From the NCBI GenBank assembly GCA_937915515.1, contig CALGIK010000205.1, positions 1 to 7,112 on the forward strand: a DNA stretch of 7,112 bases, given 5' to 3'. Made by a program: the position numbers and the translations under genes. This document shows, in pieces, positions 1 through 6,456 of the stretch. The notes beneath the pieces were generated by a model, which saw only the letters and a program-made list of their open reading frames with translations, was not told where the DNA came from and searched no databases. The stretch comes from an uncultured Clostridia bacterium. Its GTDB lineage: Bacteria; Bacillota; Clostridia; Christensenellales; CAG-314. Every line of letters begins with the position of its first letter. Position 1 is the first letter of the stretch.

Positions 1-336
1 TATCAATACCTCACTGTTTGCACCTATATGATCAAAATACAATTTTAGGATAGCGCTTGCCGTCAAGCCGTCGGCATCATAGTCGCCGTAAATTAAAATG
101 GATTGCTTATTATCAATGGAAAATCTAATAGCCGAAACGGCGTCTTTCATGTTTTCAAAAAGAAAAGGGTCATGATGCTTAATATACTTTTCGTTTAAAT
201 ATTCTTCTGCAGTGTCGCGTTTAACCCCGCGCGAAAATAATAATTTTGCGCTTATTAAATCAAAGCCTTTTTCTTGCAAAAAAAGCAGGTCATCGTCATT
301 ATATTCAACTTGTTTAATAAAATATTTTTCCTTCAT
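1..336 (-). CDS. recJ: Single-stranded-DNA-specific exonuclease RecJ, N-terminal part (cut by left window edge)
   Basis: The frame is open from the ATG at 336 to the window edge, giving 112 residues of a protein that is normally about 560-800 residues long. The visible part has the RecJ N-terminal pattern: a short lead-in, an 'SRGV' segment with 'AEEYLN' (residues 36-48), the 'HDPFLFENMKDAV' region (about 55-67), then YGDYDADGLTASAIL at about residues 83-97. That last stretch is DHH-family motif I, whose aspartates bind catalytic Mn/Mg ions. RecJ is a 5'-3' single-strand exonuclease of recombination and mismatch or base-excision repair, acting in the cytoplasm. An in-frame ATG at 348 would add four residues (M-L-K-K). 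Neither ATG has a recognisable Shine-Dalgarno sequence, so the start is uncertain. The gene follows the secF terminator and I found no convincing promoter for it. Confidence 0.93.
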   Translation of the reverse strand, partial: MKEKYFIKQVEYNDDDLLFLQEKGFDLISAKLLFSRGVKRDTAEEYLNEKYIKHHDPFLFENMKDAVSAIRFSIDNKQSILIYGDYDADGLTASAILKLYFDHIGANSEVLI

Positions 337-368
337 TTTTTTTAACATTAACGCAAAACAATATTTGC

Positions 369-408
369 AGATATTAACAAACAGCCTTCCTTTAGGCGGA
401 AGGCTGTT
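369..408 (-). terminator. Rho-independent terminator after secF
   Basis: Positions 380-390 and 398-408 form a perfect 11-bp stem (AACAGCCTTCC on the plus strand) around a 7-nt loop. On the minus strand the stem is followed by TTTGTTAATAT, an interrupted but T-rich tail. The hairpin begins 12 nt after the secF stop codon and ends before recJ, so it closes the secD-secF unit. The plus-strand side has no T tract, so it should act in one direction only. Confidence 0.85.
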
Positions 409-419
409 AAGTATTAACC

Positions 420-1319
420 TTATTGATTTTCTGTTTTTTGCCTTATAGGTTGATTTTTTAGCAAAGCCTTAAACAAATACGGCGCTACAAAAAAGCCCGA
501 AGCAAAGGTAACTACGGTTGCCGATAAAACAGGCAGCAATACGATAACAAAACCGTTGCCGCAAATAGCCATAAGAAGGATACAGAATAAACCTATCAGT
601 CCAAAAACAAAAGACATCATGCAAAAAATACGTTTTAAAGCCGGTTCGACAGCTTGTTCTAAACTCACATTTTTACTTGCAGAATAGTTTTTGGCTGAAG
701 AAATAAACAATATAAACAGGAAAACAGTCGCCATTATAGAATAAATACAAGCAGACATAATTGTACTGTCATATTGATAACCAAATTGTCCTAAAATCTG
801 AAGGATTGAATAAGAAGCAAAAATATTTACTAAAGCCGTCACCAAAAATCCGACTGAATGGGCAACCCAATTATTTTTAGAAAATCTTATTGCCAAATAA
901 ACAAACAATACCGCCAAAACAGCGCCGGAAGCTATTGCTGCTCTTACAACTACCCTAACTGCCGGAGTGCTGTTAATTTTAGTAACAATACAAACTTTTT
1001 CGCCTATTGTAACTGATTGCTCTAAATCTTTATCAGTTTTAAAGGTAAAAAGCAGAGCGTTCACCTTATCGTTGGCATCAAAACGTTTTTGTACGGTAAT
1101 AATACCGGCATTTTGTTCCTTTAAAAACTTTTTTGCGGCACTGATTTCGGAGGAATAATCTTCGTTTTCCTTATGCTCAACGGAATAAATAAGTTGTTGA
1201 CCGTTGCCCAAAGTAGCAAAAGTGTTTGCGCCAAAAACAAAAGTAAACACAACTCCTATAAGTATCAGACAGATAAGCACCGTGAAAGTAATCTTAAAAA
1301 CTTTTGTAAGATTGTACAT
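420..1319 (-). CDS. secF: Protein translocase subunit SecF, divergent (lacks transmembrane acidic residues)
   Basis: A 299-residue membrane protein with the SecF layout: TM1 at about residues 8-30, an extracytoplasmic domain to about 120, then five helices at about 123-145, 152-176, 185-208, 230-252 and 256-287. SecF works with SecD and YajC at SecYEG, pulling secreted proteins across the membrane using the proton gradient. Identity rests on length, topology and position one base after secD. The start ATG has a GGAGG at 1329-1333 inside the end of secD, which suggests translational coupling. The sequence is unusually divergent. The first-periplasmic-domain motif that normally reads like G-I-D-F-x-G-G is only NTFATLGNG (32-40). 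By hand alignment to E. coli SecF, the Asp of the conserved 'N-D' motif in the fourth helix is Leu201, and the H-D pair earlier in the protein is also missing. It could be a specialised or degenerating SecF. Confidence 0.88.
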   Translation of the reverse strand: MYNLTKVFKITFTVLICLILIGVVFTFVFGANTFATLGNGQQLIYSVEHKENEDYSSEISAAKKFLKEQNAGIITVQKRFDANDKVNALLFTFKTDKDLEQSVTIGEKVCIVTKINSTPAVRVVVRAAIASGAVLAVLFVYLAIRFSKNNWVAHSVGFLVTALVNIFASYSILQILGQFGYQYDSTIMSACIYSIMATVFLFILFISSAKNYSASKNVSLEQAVEPALKRIFCMMSFVFGLIGLFCILLMAICGNGFVIVLLPVLSATVVTFASGFFVAPYLFKALLKNQPIRQKTENQ

Positions 1320-1320
1320 A

Positions 1321-2646
1321 TTATTTTACCTCCGCCGTAAGCTTAAATTTTTTGTCATCCTGCGTAATTTTACGCAAGCTTTTGATGTAACCTCTTGTAA
1401 ACAGCAGTACGCAAACAATGCTCAAGATTGTGCTAAAAACTATCGCCATAGCAAAAGTACTGACAATACCCGTTGAGATTATCCAAAACAAAATTGCAGC
1501 CAGCAGCAGACAAACTCCGCTGTCAAGCACTATTTTTAACAGGTACGAGTATGCTTCCGCAAAAGCAGTGCTAAATGTTTTTTTATCGCTCGAATTATAT
1601 TGACGCTTAAGCAGTTTAGTAAACAATAAATTGTAAGCTATAAAGACGCAAATACCAAACAGAACTCCTACAGCCGCCGATAAGCTGAAATACTGATTGA
1701 GCGGCAAATATGCATAGGAGAGCACCAAAAGGATAAGGAAAAGACCTAATGACAAAGCATAAGCTACACCCATTAAGCCGTATTTAACGATAAATACAAC
1801 AACAGAAACAACAACGACTGCAAGCAAAGCTATACCTAATGCCAACAAACTGTTTTCGCCAAGTGTCGGATTTACAGTTTGATAATCCATTGTATTTGTT
1901 ATATCAAGAGGATACATACCGCTGATAAACTTAATTGCCAATGTTTGCGCCATAGCAACGGTATTATATCCCGTTATTTGATTGGTTTTGTTGGTTATTT
2001 GGCTTTTTAAACTGGGCTTTCCGATAACTTCGCCGTCCATAATAAAGTATAGAGTGCTATCCTCTTTTACTCCGGCTGTACCCTCTTTAAGAGCGTTTAA
2101 ACCGTATTCGTTAACAGTCAAGCTGATTCCGTAAGGATTTTTCGATGCGGTATTGTCATAAATAGCAATACATTTTTCGATACAGTCAGCCCAGGATAAC
2201 TTGTTGCCTTCGTCATCATAAGGTATAAACGGCTCGGAGCCGTCTTCCTTAAGTGAGATAACAAGGTCGCCCTGACTGCCCAATATGTTAAACATACTGC
2301 CAATATCAATTTCTTCATCATCAGGTATCTGCACACTCAAGGTATTGTTTGTGGTTGACAATATTGCCTGAGAAATACCTTGCACTCCCAAACGCTCTTC
2401 GATAAGTTTCATTCTGTTTTGTAAAACGGAAATAGTCTCGTCAAGCTTGTCCGTATCGGCGTTTTCGATATCAAAGGTGATATAATTGCCATTAGCTAAA
2501 TCTAAACTGTGTACCAGTTGATTTACGGGAGAATAGTAATCATAGTTTCCAATAGCAAGTTTTGCCGGCATAAAGCAAAAAACGGCAAGAAAAATAATCA
2601 AAACTACCGAAATACTTAACAATACGATGGACTTGGTTTTGTTCAT
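1321..2646 (-). CDS. secD: Protein translocase subunit SecD, divergent (lacks key transmembrane Asp)
   Basis: A 441-residue membrane protein matching SecD throughout. TM1 lies at about residues 6-27. A large extracytoplasmic domain follows, with SLDLANG (48-54, in place of the usual GLDLxGG) and 'LQNRMKLIEERLGV' (75-88). It also has the beta-strand/head pattern SLTVNEYGLNAL, 'FIMDGEVIGKPSL' and 'SGMYPLDI'. The linker TLGENSL (261-267) leads into helices 2-6 (about 268-288, 291-313, 318-344, 368-390 and 394-416). SecD with SecF assists late steps of Sec export using proton motive force. The ATG at 2646 is chosen over the TTG one codon upstream because it lies 8 nt from a strong GGAGG (2655-2659). 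In the fourth helix the canonical 'V-D-A-N-V-L' reads I-A-Y-N-L-L, so the proton-relay Asp is Ala337. Asp375, in the next conserved motif, is kept. It has its own promoter and overlaps functionally with secF just downstream. Confidence 0.93.
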   Translation of the reverse strand: MNKTKSIVLLSISVVLIIFLAVFCFMPAKLAIGNYDYYSPVNQLVHSLDLANGNYITFDIENADTDKLDETISVLQNRMKLIEERLGVQGISQAILSTTNNTLSVQIPDDEEIDIGSMFNILGSQGDLVISLKEDGSEPFIPYDDEGNKLSWADCIEKCIAIYDNTASKNPYGISLTVNEYGLNALKEGTAGVKEDSTLYFIMDGEVIGKPSLKSQITNKTNQITGYNTVAMAQTLAIKFISGMYPLDITNTMDYQTVNPTLGENSLLALGIALLAVVVVSVVVFIVKYGLMGVAYALSLGLFLILLVLSYAYLPLNQYFSLSAAVGVLFGICVFIAYNLLFTKLLKRQYNSSDKKTFSTAFAEAYSYLLKIVLDSGVCLLLAAILFWIISTGIVSTFAMAIVFSTILSIVCVLLFTRGYIKSLRKITQDDKKFKLTAEVK

Positions 2647-2680
2647 CAATTAAGCCTCCTTAATATTAAGTAACTAAAAC

Positions 2681-2709
2681 ATTATATATTCATTTATATA
2701 ATAAGTCAA
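2681..2709 (-). promoter_or_regulatory. Sigma-A-type promoter for secD-secF
   Basis: On the minus strand TTGACT (2704-2709) and TATAAT (2681-2686) are separated by exactly 17 bp. This is 11 of 12 consensus matches, with a very AT-rich stretch upstream that could act as an UP element. A start near 2674 would leave a leader of about 25-28 nt containing GGAGG at 2655-2659. It lies between the scfB stop and secD, so secD-secF can be expressed separately from the SCIFF genes. Confidence 0.85.
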
Positions 2710-2727
2710 TAATATAATAAAAATTAT

Positions 2728-4044
2728 CTAATTTTGTGGCAAATTATGTTCCCTATCATACACAAAAAGTGCGCACTCCAAACGCTTTTTGATTAATTGG
2801 CATGCTAATTCGTACGGCTTGTCGATGTCGCCGTTAAAATGCAAAGCGTTAGCGCTGCAACCGCCGCTGCAATGGTATCTTGCCCAGCAATTTGCGCAAG
2901 CATCCTTAGTAAACATATTTGATTTGGAAAATAGCTGTCTTAATCTATTGTCTAATACACCGTTAAATACGTTGCCTAAACAATAATCTTTTTCGCCTGC
3001 AAATTGATGGCATGGATATATTTTGCCGTCGGGAGTAACAGCTATGTACGAACAGCCTGCGCCGCAACCCATAACACGTTTTTTTAAACAAGGCCCGTTA
3101 AGCAAATCAACGTTATAATGAAAAAAACTAAACCAGCTTTCTTTATTTTTTCGGCGGTCTACATATTTTTTAGCAAGCTTTTCGTATTGCTCAAACAAAA
3201 CAGGCAAATCTTCATTTTTTAAAGCCATTTTATGGCTGTCGGGCAATACGACAGGCTCAACGGAAACTTGGTCAAAATTGTCCGCCATAAATAAAACGTC
3301 CTCACAAAAATCCGTGTTGTCGTGAGTAAAAGTACCTCTTATAAAATAGCTGTTGTTACCTCTGATTGACCTAAAATACTTAAACTTATCCAAAATAATA
3401 TCAAAACTGCCTTTGCCGTTTGCTGTAGGACGAGCATAATCGTGTACTTTCTTACGTCCATCAAGGCTTAAAACAACGTTATCCATTGTTTGGTTAAGAT
3501 AATCGGATACTTCTTTGCTCAGCAGTATACCGTTGGTAGTAGTGGTAAATTTTATATTTTTACCCGCTAAGTCAGCTTTTTCCTTTGCGTATTCCACTGT
3601 TTTTTTAAGTACGTCAAAATTAATCAAAGGCTCGCCGCCAAAAAAATCCACTTCGAGATTTTTTAAGTTTTTGCTGTTTTCTATTAAAAAATCTATAGCT
3701 TTAAGCGCTACGTTAAAAGGCATATTCTCCCTTTTTCCGTGATAAGCGCCTTCGTCCGCAAAACAATACTTACAGCGCAAATTGCAATCGTGGCTTATAT
3801 GCAAACATACGCTTTTGATTGTAAGGCTTTTTTCTCCCGAAAAATTATTTTCGTTTTTTGCGTTTAAAAGCCCGTTTTGAGTTAACTCGTTTATTTCCGC
3901 TTTTATTTCGTCAACTTCTTTTTGCGAATAATTACTTTCTTCCCCGTTAAAAACGTCAAAACAAGCTTTGTCAACATTAAATAAATTGCCGCTTTCTACA
4001 TCGTAAAGATAATAATATCCGTTATTCTTAAAACTGTGTACCAT
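2728..4044 (-). CDS. scfB: SCIFF radical SAM maturase (SPASM domain, ranthipeptide thioether synthase)
   Basis: This 438-residue enzyme installs thioether cross-links in the SCIFF peptide encoded just upstream. It cleaves S-adenosylmethionine to a radical at a [4Fe-4S] cluster. Residues 1-65 look like a PqqD-like peptide-recognition (RRE) domain. The radical SAM motif CxxxCxxC is at Cys87, Cys91 and Cys94, followed by GGEP at 136-139. The C-terminal SPASM region has the expected auxiliary-cluster cysteines: Cys327, Cys345 after Gly340 (G-x4-C), Cys355, then Cys383-x2-Cys386-x5-Cys392-x3-Cys396, and a final Cys415. Cys319 and Cys331 are additional. Length and motif order match the family (CteB of Clostridium thermocellum is the studied member). 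The ATG is preceded by a modest GGAAG about 8 nt away, much weaker than the SD of scfA. With the terminator-like hairpin upstream, this suggests less maturase than substrate. No dedicated transporter or protease is visible nearby. Confidence 0.96.
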   Translation of the reverse strand: MVHSFKNNGYYYLYDVESGNLFNVDKACFDVFNGEESNYSQKEVDEIKAEINELTQNGLLNAKNENNFSGEKSLTIKSVCLHISHDCNLRCKYCFADEGAYHGKRENMPFNVALKAIDFLIENSKNLKNLEVDFFGGEPLINFDVLKKTVEYAKEKADLAGKNIKFTTTTNGILLSKEVSDYLNQTMDNVVLSLDGRKKVHDYARPTANGKGSFDIILDKFKYFRSIRGNNSYFIRGTFTHDNTDFCEDVLFMADNFDQVSVEPVVLPDSHKMALKNEDLPVLFEQYEKLAKKYVDRRKNKESWFSFFHYNVDLLNGPCLKKRVMGCGAGCSYIAVTPDGKIYPCHQFAGEKDYCLGNVFNGVLDNRLRQLFSKSNMFTKDACANCWARYHCSGGCSANALHFNGDIDKPYELACQLIKKRLECALFVYDREHNLPQN

Positions 4045-4068
4045 TCAATTTCTTCCGTTTATTTATTT

Positions 4069-4100
4069 TGACTGCAAAAAAAGCAGTCATTTGACTGCTT
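4069..4100 (-). terminator. Terminator/attenuator hairpin between scfA and scfB, with overlapping alternative hairpin
   Basis: On the minus strand a stem AAGCAGTC/GACTGCTT (4093-4100 with 4081-4088, 8 bp, loop AAAT) is followed by seven T's (4076-4082). This is the form of a rho-independent terminator, starting about 17 nt after the scfA stop. Because scfB has no promoter of its own that I can see, partial readthrough is the likely purpose, giving excess peptide mRNA over maturase mRNA. A third copy of the 7-mer (4069-4075) can instead pair with the 4083-4089 arm around the T7 loop, which would exclude the terminator. Confidence 0.75.
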
Positions 4101-4116
4101 AAAAGTATGCAAGTCT

Positions 4117-4284
4117 TTATTTATGTGTTTTGATTAAGACCTCTGTCTTTTGCTCACAAACCTGATTGCCTACTGTGCAGCTTGTTTTGCAAGCCGATTG
4201 ACAGCTCGAACGGCACTCGCCGCAACCCGTATTTTGCGCTGAATTATTGAGTTTAGGTGTAACGACAGTTTTTATATGTTTCAT
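4117..4284 (-). CDS. scfA: SCIFF ranthipeptide precursor (six cysteines in forty-five residues)
   Basis: A 55-residue ribosomally made peptide that is the substrate of the radical SAM maturase downstream. The leader begins MKHIKT, as is typical of the family. The core holds six cysteines at positions 21, 24, 28, 32, 36 and 43, with the family-typical block CQSACKTSCTVGNQ at 28-41. In the C. thermocellum homologue, as I recall it, the thioether links Cys32 to Thr37; both residues are at the same positions here. The ATG at 4284 is chosen because GGAGGA (4291-4296) lies 6 nt upstream and the family leader starts there. A longer in-frame reading from a TTG at 4344 would run through the promoter. 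About twelve residues follow the last cysteine (E44-K55), which is longer than the usual SCIFF tail. The function of SCIFF peptides is unsettled; signalling or quorum-type roles have been proposed. Confidence 0.96.
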   Translation of the reverse strand: MKHIKTVVTPKLNNSAQNTGCGECRSSCQSACKTSCTVGNQVCEQKTEVLIKTHK

Positions 4285-4315
4285 ATTGCATCCTCCGCAA
4301 AAATTATCATCTTTA

Positions 4316-4344
4316 ATTATAATATGAAACGTTAATTTATACAA
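4316..4344 (-). promoter_or_regulatory. Probable sigma-A-type promoter for scfA
   Basis: On the minus strand TATAAT (4316-4321) lies 17 bp downstream of TTGTAT (4339-4344). The -10 box is perfect and the -35 keeps only the TTG. A start near 4309 would give a leader of about 25 nt carrying the strong GGAGGA. The gap from the TIGR04086 stop codon is 77 nt and shows no terminator, so readthrough from upstream is also possible. Confidence 0.65.
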
Positions 4345-4361
4345 GCGTTTACACTCTGTTT

Positions 4362-4757
4362 TTATCTTTTACCTGCCGCAATTAAAGCCGCAATAATACC
4401 TACAACGGCGGATACGCCCAAATCTATGCCAAATCCCGACCAGTTAAAGGTTGAAATAATTAGCGAAAACACCAAAAACGATATTATCGAATAAAGCAAC
4501 CCGCCAAACATACCGTTGATAAACCATTTTGAACGCTCTTTAACGGCAAACAATACTCCCATAAATACGCTGACAATTTTTATTATCTGATTTACAACGG
4601 CAATTGCGCCTGTGCCGATATTAGTCAATTTTACTATAAGCGCAAACAGCAATACCAGCACAAGAGAAATCACAAAAGCTAATAAAGCTCCCTTTATGAT
4701 AATTTTAAAACTGCTGTTTGTACCTGAACCGTTTTTATATACGCTAGCGTTGCTCAT
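4362..4757 (-). CDS. TIGR04086-type four-helix membrane protein of the Sec/SCIFF neighbourhood
   Basis: A small, very hydrophobic protein of 131 residues. After a short polar N-terminus (MSNASVYKNGSGTNSS) there are four predicted membrane helices at about residues 20-43, 51-72, 79-102 and 110-128. A short charged loop (KERSK, 73-77) sits between helices 2 and 3, and the C-terminus is basic (GKR). Size, topology and position between yajC and scfA match the uncharacterised clostridial family TIGR04086; I recognise no catalytic motif. The ATG at 4757 is chosen because GGAGG (4767-4771) is 9 nt away. The TTG two codons upstream would be only 3 nt from it. The Shine-Dalgarno lies inside a long hairpin, so translation may be controlled. 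Constant neighbours suggest a membrane role linked to export or to the SCIFF peptide, but this is inference from context only. Confidence 0.82.
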   Translation of the reverse strand: MSNASVYKNGSGTNSSFKIIIKGALLAFVISLVLVLLFALIVKLTNIGTGAIAVVNQIIKIVSVFMGVLFAVKERSKWFINGMFGGLLYSIISFLVFSLIISTFNWSGFGIDLGVSAVVGIIAALIAAGKR

Positions 4758-4763
4758 AAACAA

Positions 4764-4801
4764 ACACCTCCAAAAGTACGTTATATACTATTTGGAGGCG
4801 C
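4764..4801 (-). promoter_or_regulatory. Hairpin sequestering the Shine-Dalgarno of the TIGR04086 gene
   Basis: On the transcript, CCTCCAAA (4791-4798) pairs perfectly with TTTGGAGG (4767-4774). Inside it AGTA (4786-4789) pairs with TACT (4775-4778) past a single bulged base, leaving a 7-nt loop. Outside it the 4799-4801 and 4764-4766 bases add one G-C and two G-U pairs. The whole GGAGG ribosome-binding site is within the stem. There is no T tract after it, so it is not a terminator. It could be a translational switch or, as DNA, an operator-like palindrome. Confidence 0.7.
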
Positions 4802-4826
4802 GCTAAAATATTCTTTTTTTTGTTAA

Positions 4827-4846
4827 AATTAGCACTAAAGCTAATT
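4827..4846 (-). terminator. Weak hairpin just after yajC
   Basis: A 7-bp perfect inverted repeat (AATTAGC/GCTAATT) with a 6-nt loop begins 5 nt past the yajC stop codon. It has only two G-C pairs, and just two further T's follow the stem. It may stabilise the 3' end or terminate weakly, and it is more likely than not leaky. Confidence 0.3.
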
Positions 4847-4851
4847 AAACA

Positions 4852-5220
4852 TTATTTAATCTCGTTTGTAATTTCTTCTACTGATTCCGAATCACGCTGA
4901 GACCGCACCGAAAAAATAGCGTTTTTGACTATTTGAATAGTGTGTTTGTCTTTATACGAACCTGTTTCGATATAATAGCAGCCGTTTTCGTCATCTATCT
5001 CGACTAAAGTACCTACAATACCGCCTATTGTCGTAATAATACAGCCTAAAACAAGATTATTTGTCATTTCATCAGCTTGTTTCTTTTGCTTTTTGCGTTG
5101 AAGCATGCTTGTAACAAGCATAACAACCAGCAAAACACCCAAAATAGCAAACATTATCCAGGTCATACTGTTGTCCGGAGGTGCCGCCGTTTCTTCAAAC
5201 ATTAATAAATATTTAAGCAT
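4852..5220 (-). CDS. yajC: Preprotein translocase subunit YajC
   Basis: A 122-residue single-span membrane protein that associates with SecDF at the Sec translocon; it is non-essential where tested. It has a short acidic N-terminus, one membrane helix at about residues 20-39, a basic stretch right after it (QRKKQKKQ, 41-48), and then the small YajC beta domain. That domain carries the family pattern 'L-x-x-G-x-x-I-x-T-x-G-G-I-x-G' (about 56-70) followed by 'V-E-I-D-D' (73-77) and a closing 'I-V-K-N-A-I' (97-102). The tail is acidic. The ATG at 5220 is supported by AAGGAG with a 6-nt spacer; an internal Met at residue 7 has no ribosome site. A promoter lies directly upstream, so yajC begins its own unit although it follows tgt by only 65 nt. 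This is the usual tgt-yajC order in many bacteria. Confidence 0.95.
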   Translation of the reverse strand: MLKYLLMFEETAAPPDNSMTWIMFAILGVLLVVMLVTSMLQRKKQKKQADEMTNNLVLGCIITTIGGIVGTLVEIDDENGCYYIETGSYKDKHTIQIVKNAIFSVRSQRDSESVEEITNEIK

Positions 5221-5251
5221 AATAAACTCCTTTTGCTTATTTTACCAAAAA

Positions 5252-5280
5252 ATTATATATTTTTTTAAGAAAAATAGCAA
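5252..5280 (-). promoter_or_regulatory. Sigma-A-type promoter for yajC
   Basis: On the minus strand TTGCTA (5275-5280) and TATAAT (5252-5257) are 17 bp apart, which is 10 of 12 consensus matches. The -35 box begins only 5 bp after the tgt stop codon. A start near 5245 would give a leader of about 25 nt with the AAGGAG of yajC. It separates expression of the Sec accessory genes from the queuosine genes. Confidence 0.8.
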
Positions 5281-5285
5281 CTAAA

Positions 5286-6416
<1,131 letters not shown>

Positions 6417-6456
6417 TTATAAACCTATTCTTTACAGTAAAATCATAATTCAAGTT

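Noticed and set aside
967..1158. Plus-strand open reading frames, such as this one and those at 212-448, 3515-3742, 5934-6236 and 6229-6531
   Set aside because: All lie antisense within well-recognised genes, have no ribosome sites or family-like sequence, and arise from low-complexity AT-rich antisense frames.
2118..2336. Minus-strand 72-residue reading frame inside secD
   Set aside because: It is an out-of-frame shadow of secD, whose reading frame here matches the SecD family continuously.
2647..2649. TTG start one codon upstream for secD
   Set aside because: The ATG at 2646 has the better spacing (8 nt) to GGAGG and is the normal start codon.
4285..4344. Possible 20-residue N-terminal extension of the SCIFF peptide from an upstream in-frame TTG, which adds two cysteines
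   Set aside because: The stretch overlaps the likely -10/-35 promoter, has no ribosome site, and the ATG at 4284 has a strong GGAGGA 6 nt away and begins with the family-typical leader.
4758..4763. TTG start two codons upstream for the TIGR04086 gene
   Set aside because: It lies only 3 nt from the Shine-Dalgarno; the ATG at 4757 has 9 nt spacing.
4780..4810. Promoter for the TIGR04086 gene using TATAAC or TATATA in the hairpin loop as a -10 box
   Set aside because: At 16-18 bp upstream only TTTTAG/TATTTT-like sequence is present, a poor -35. The dyad symmetry is better explained by the SD-masking hairpin.
6417..6456. Promoter or terminator between queA and tgt
   Set aside because: The 40-nt spacer contains no inverted repeat with a T tract and no -35/-10 pair at proper spacing; the two genes most likely share a transcript.
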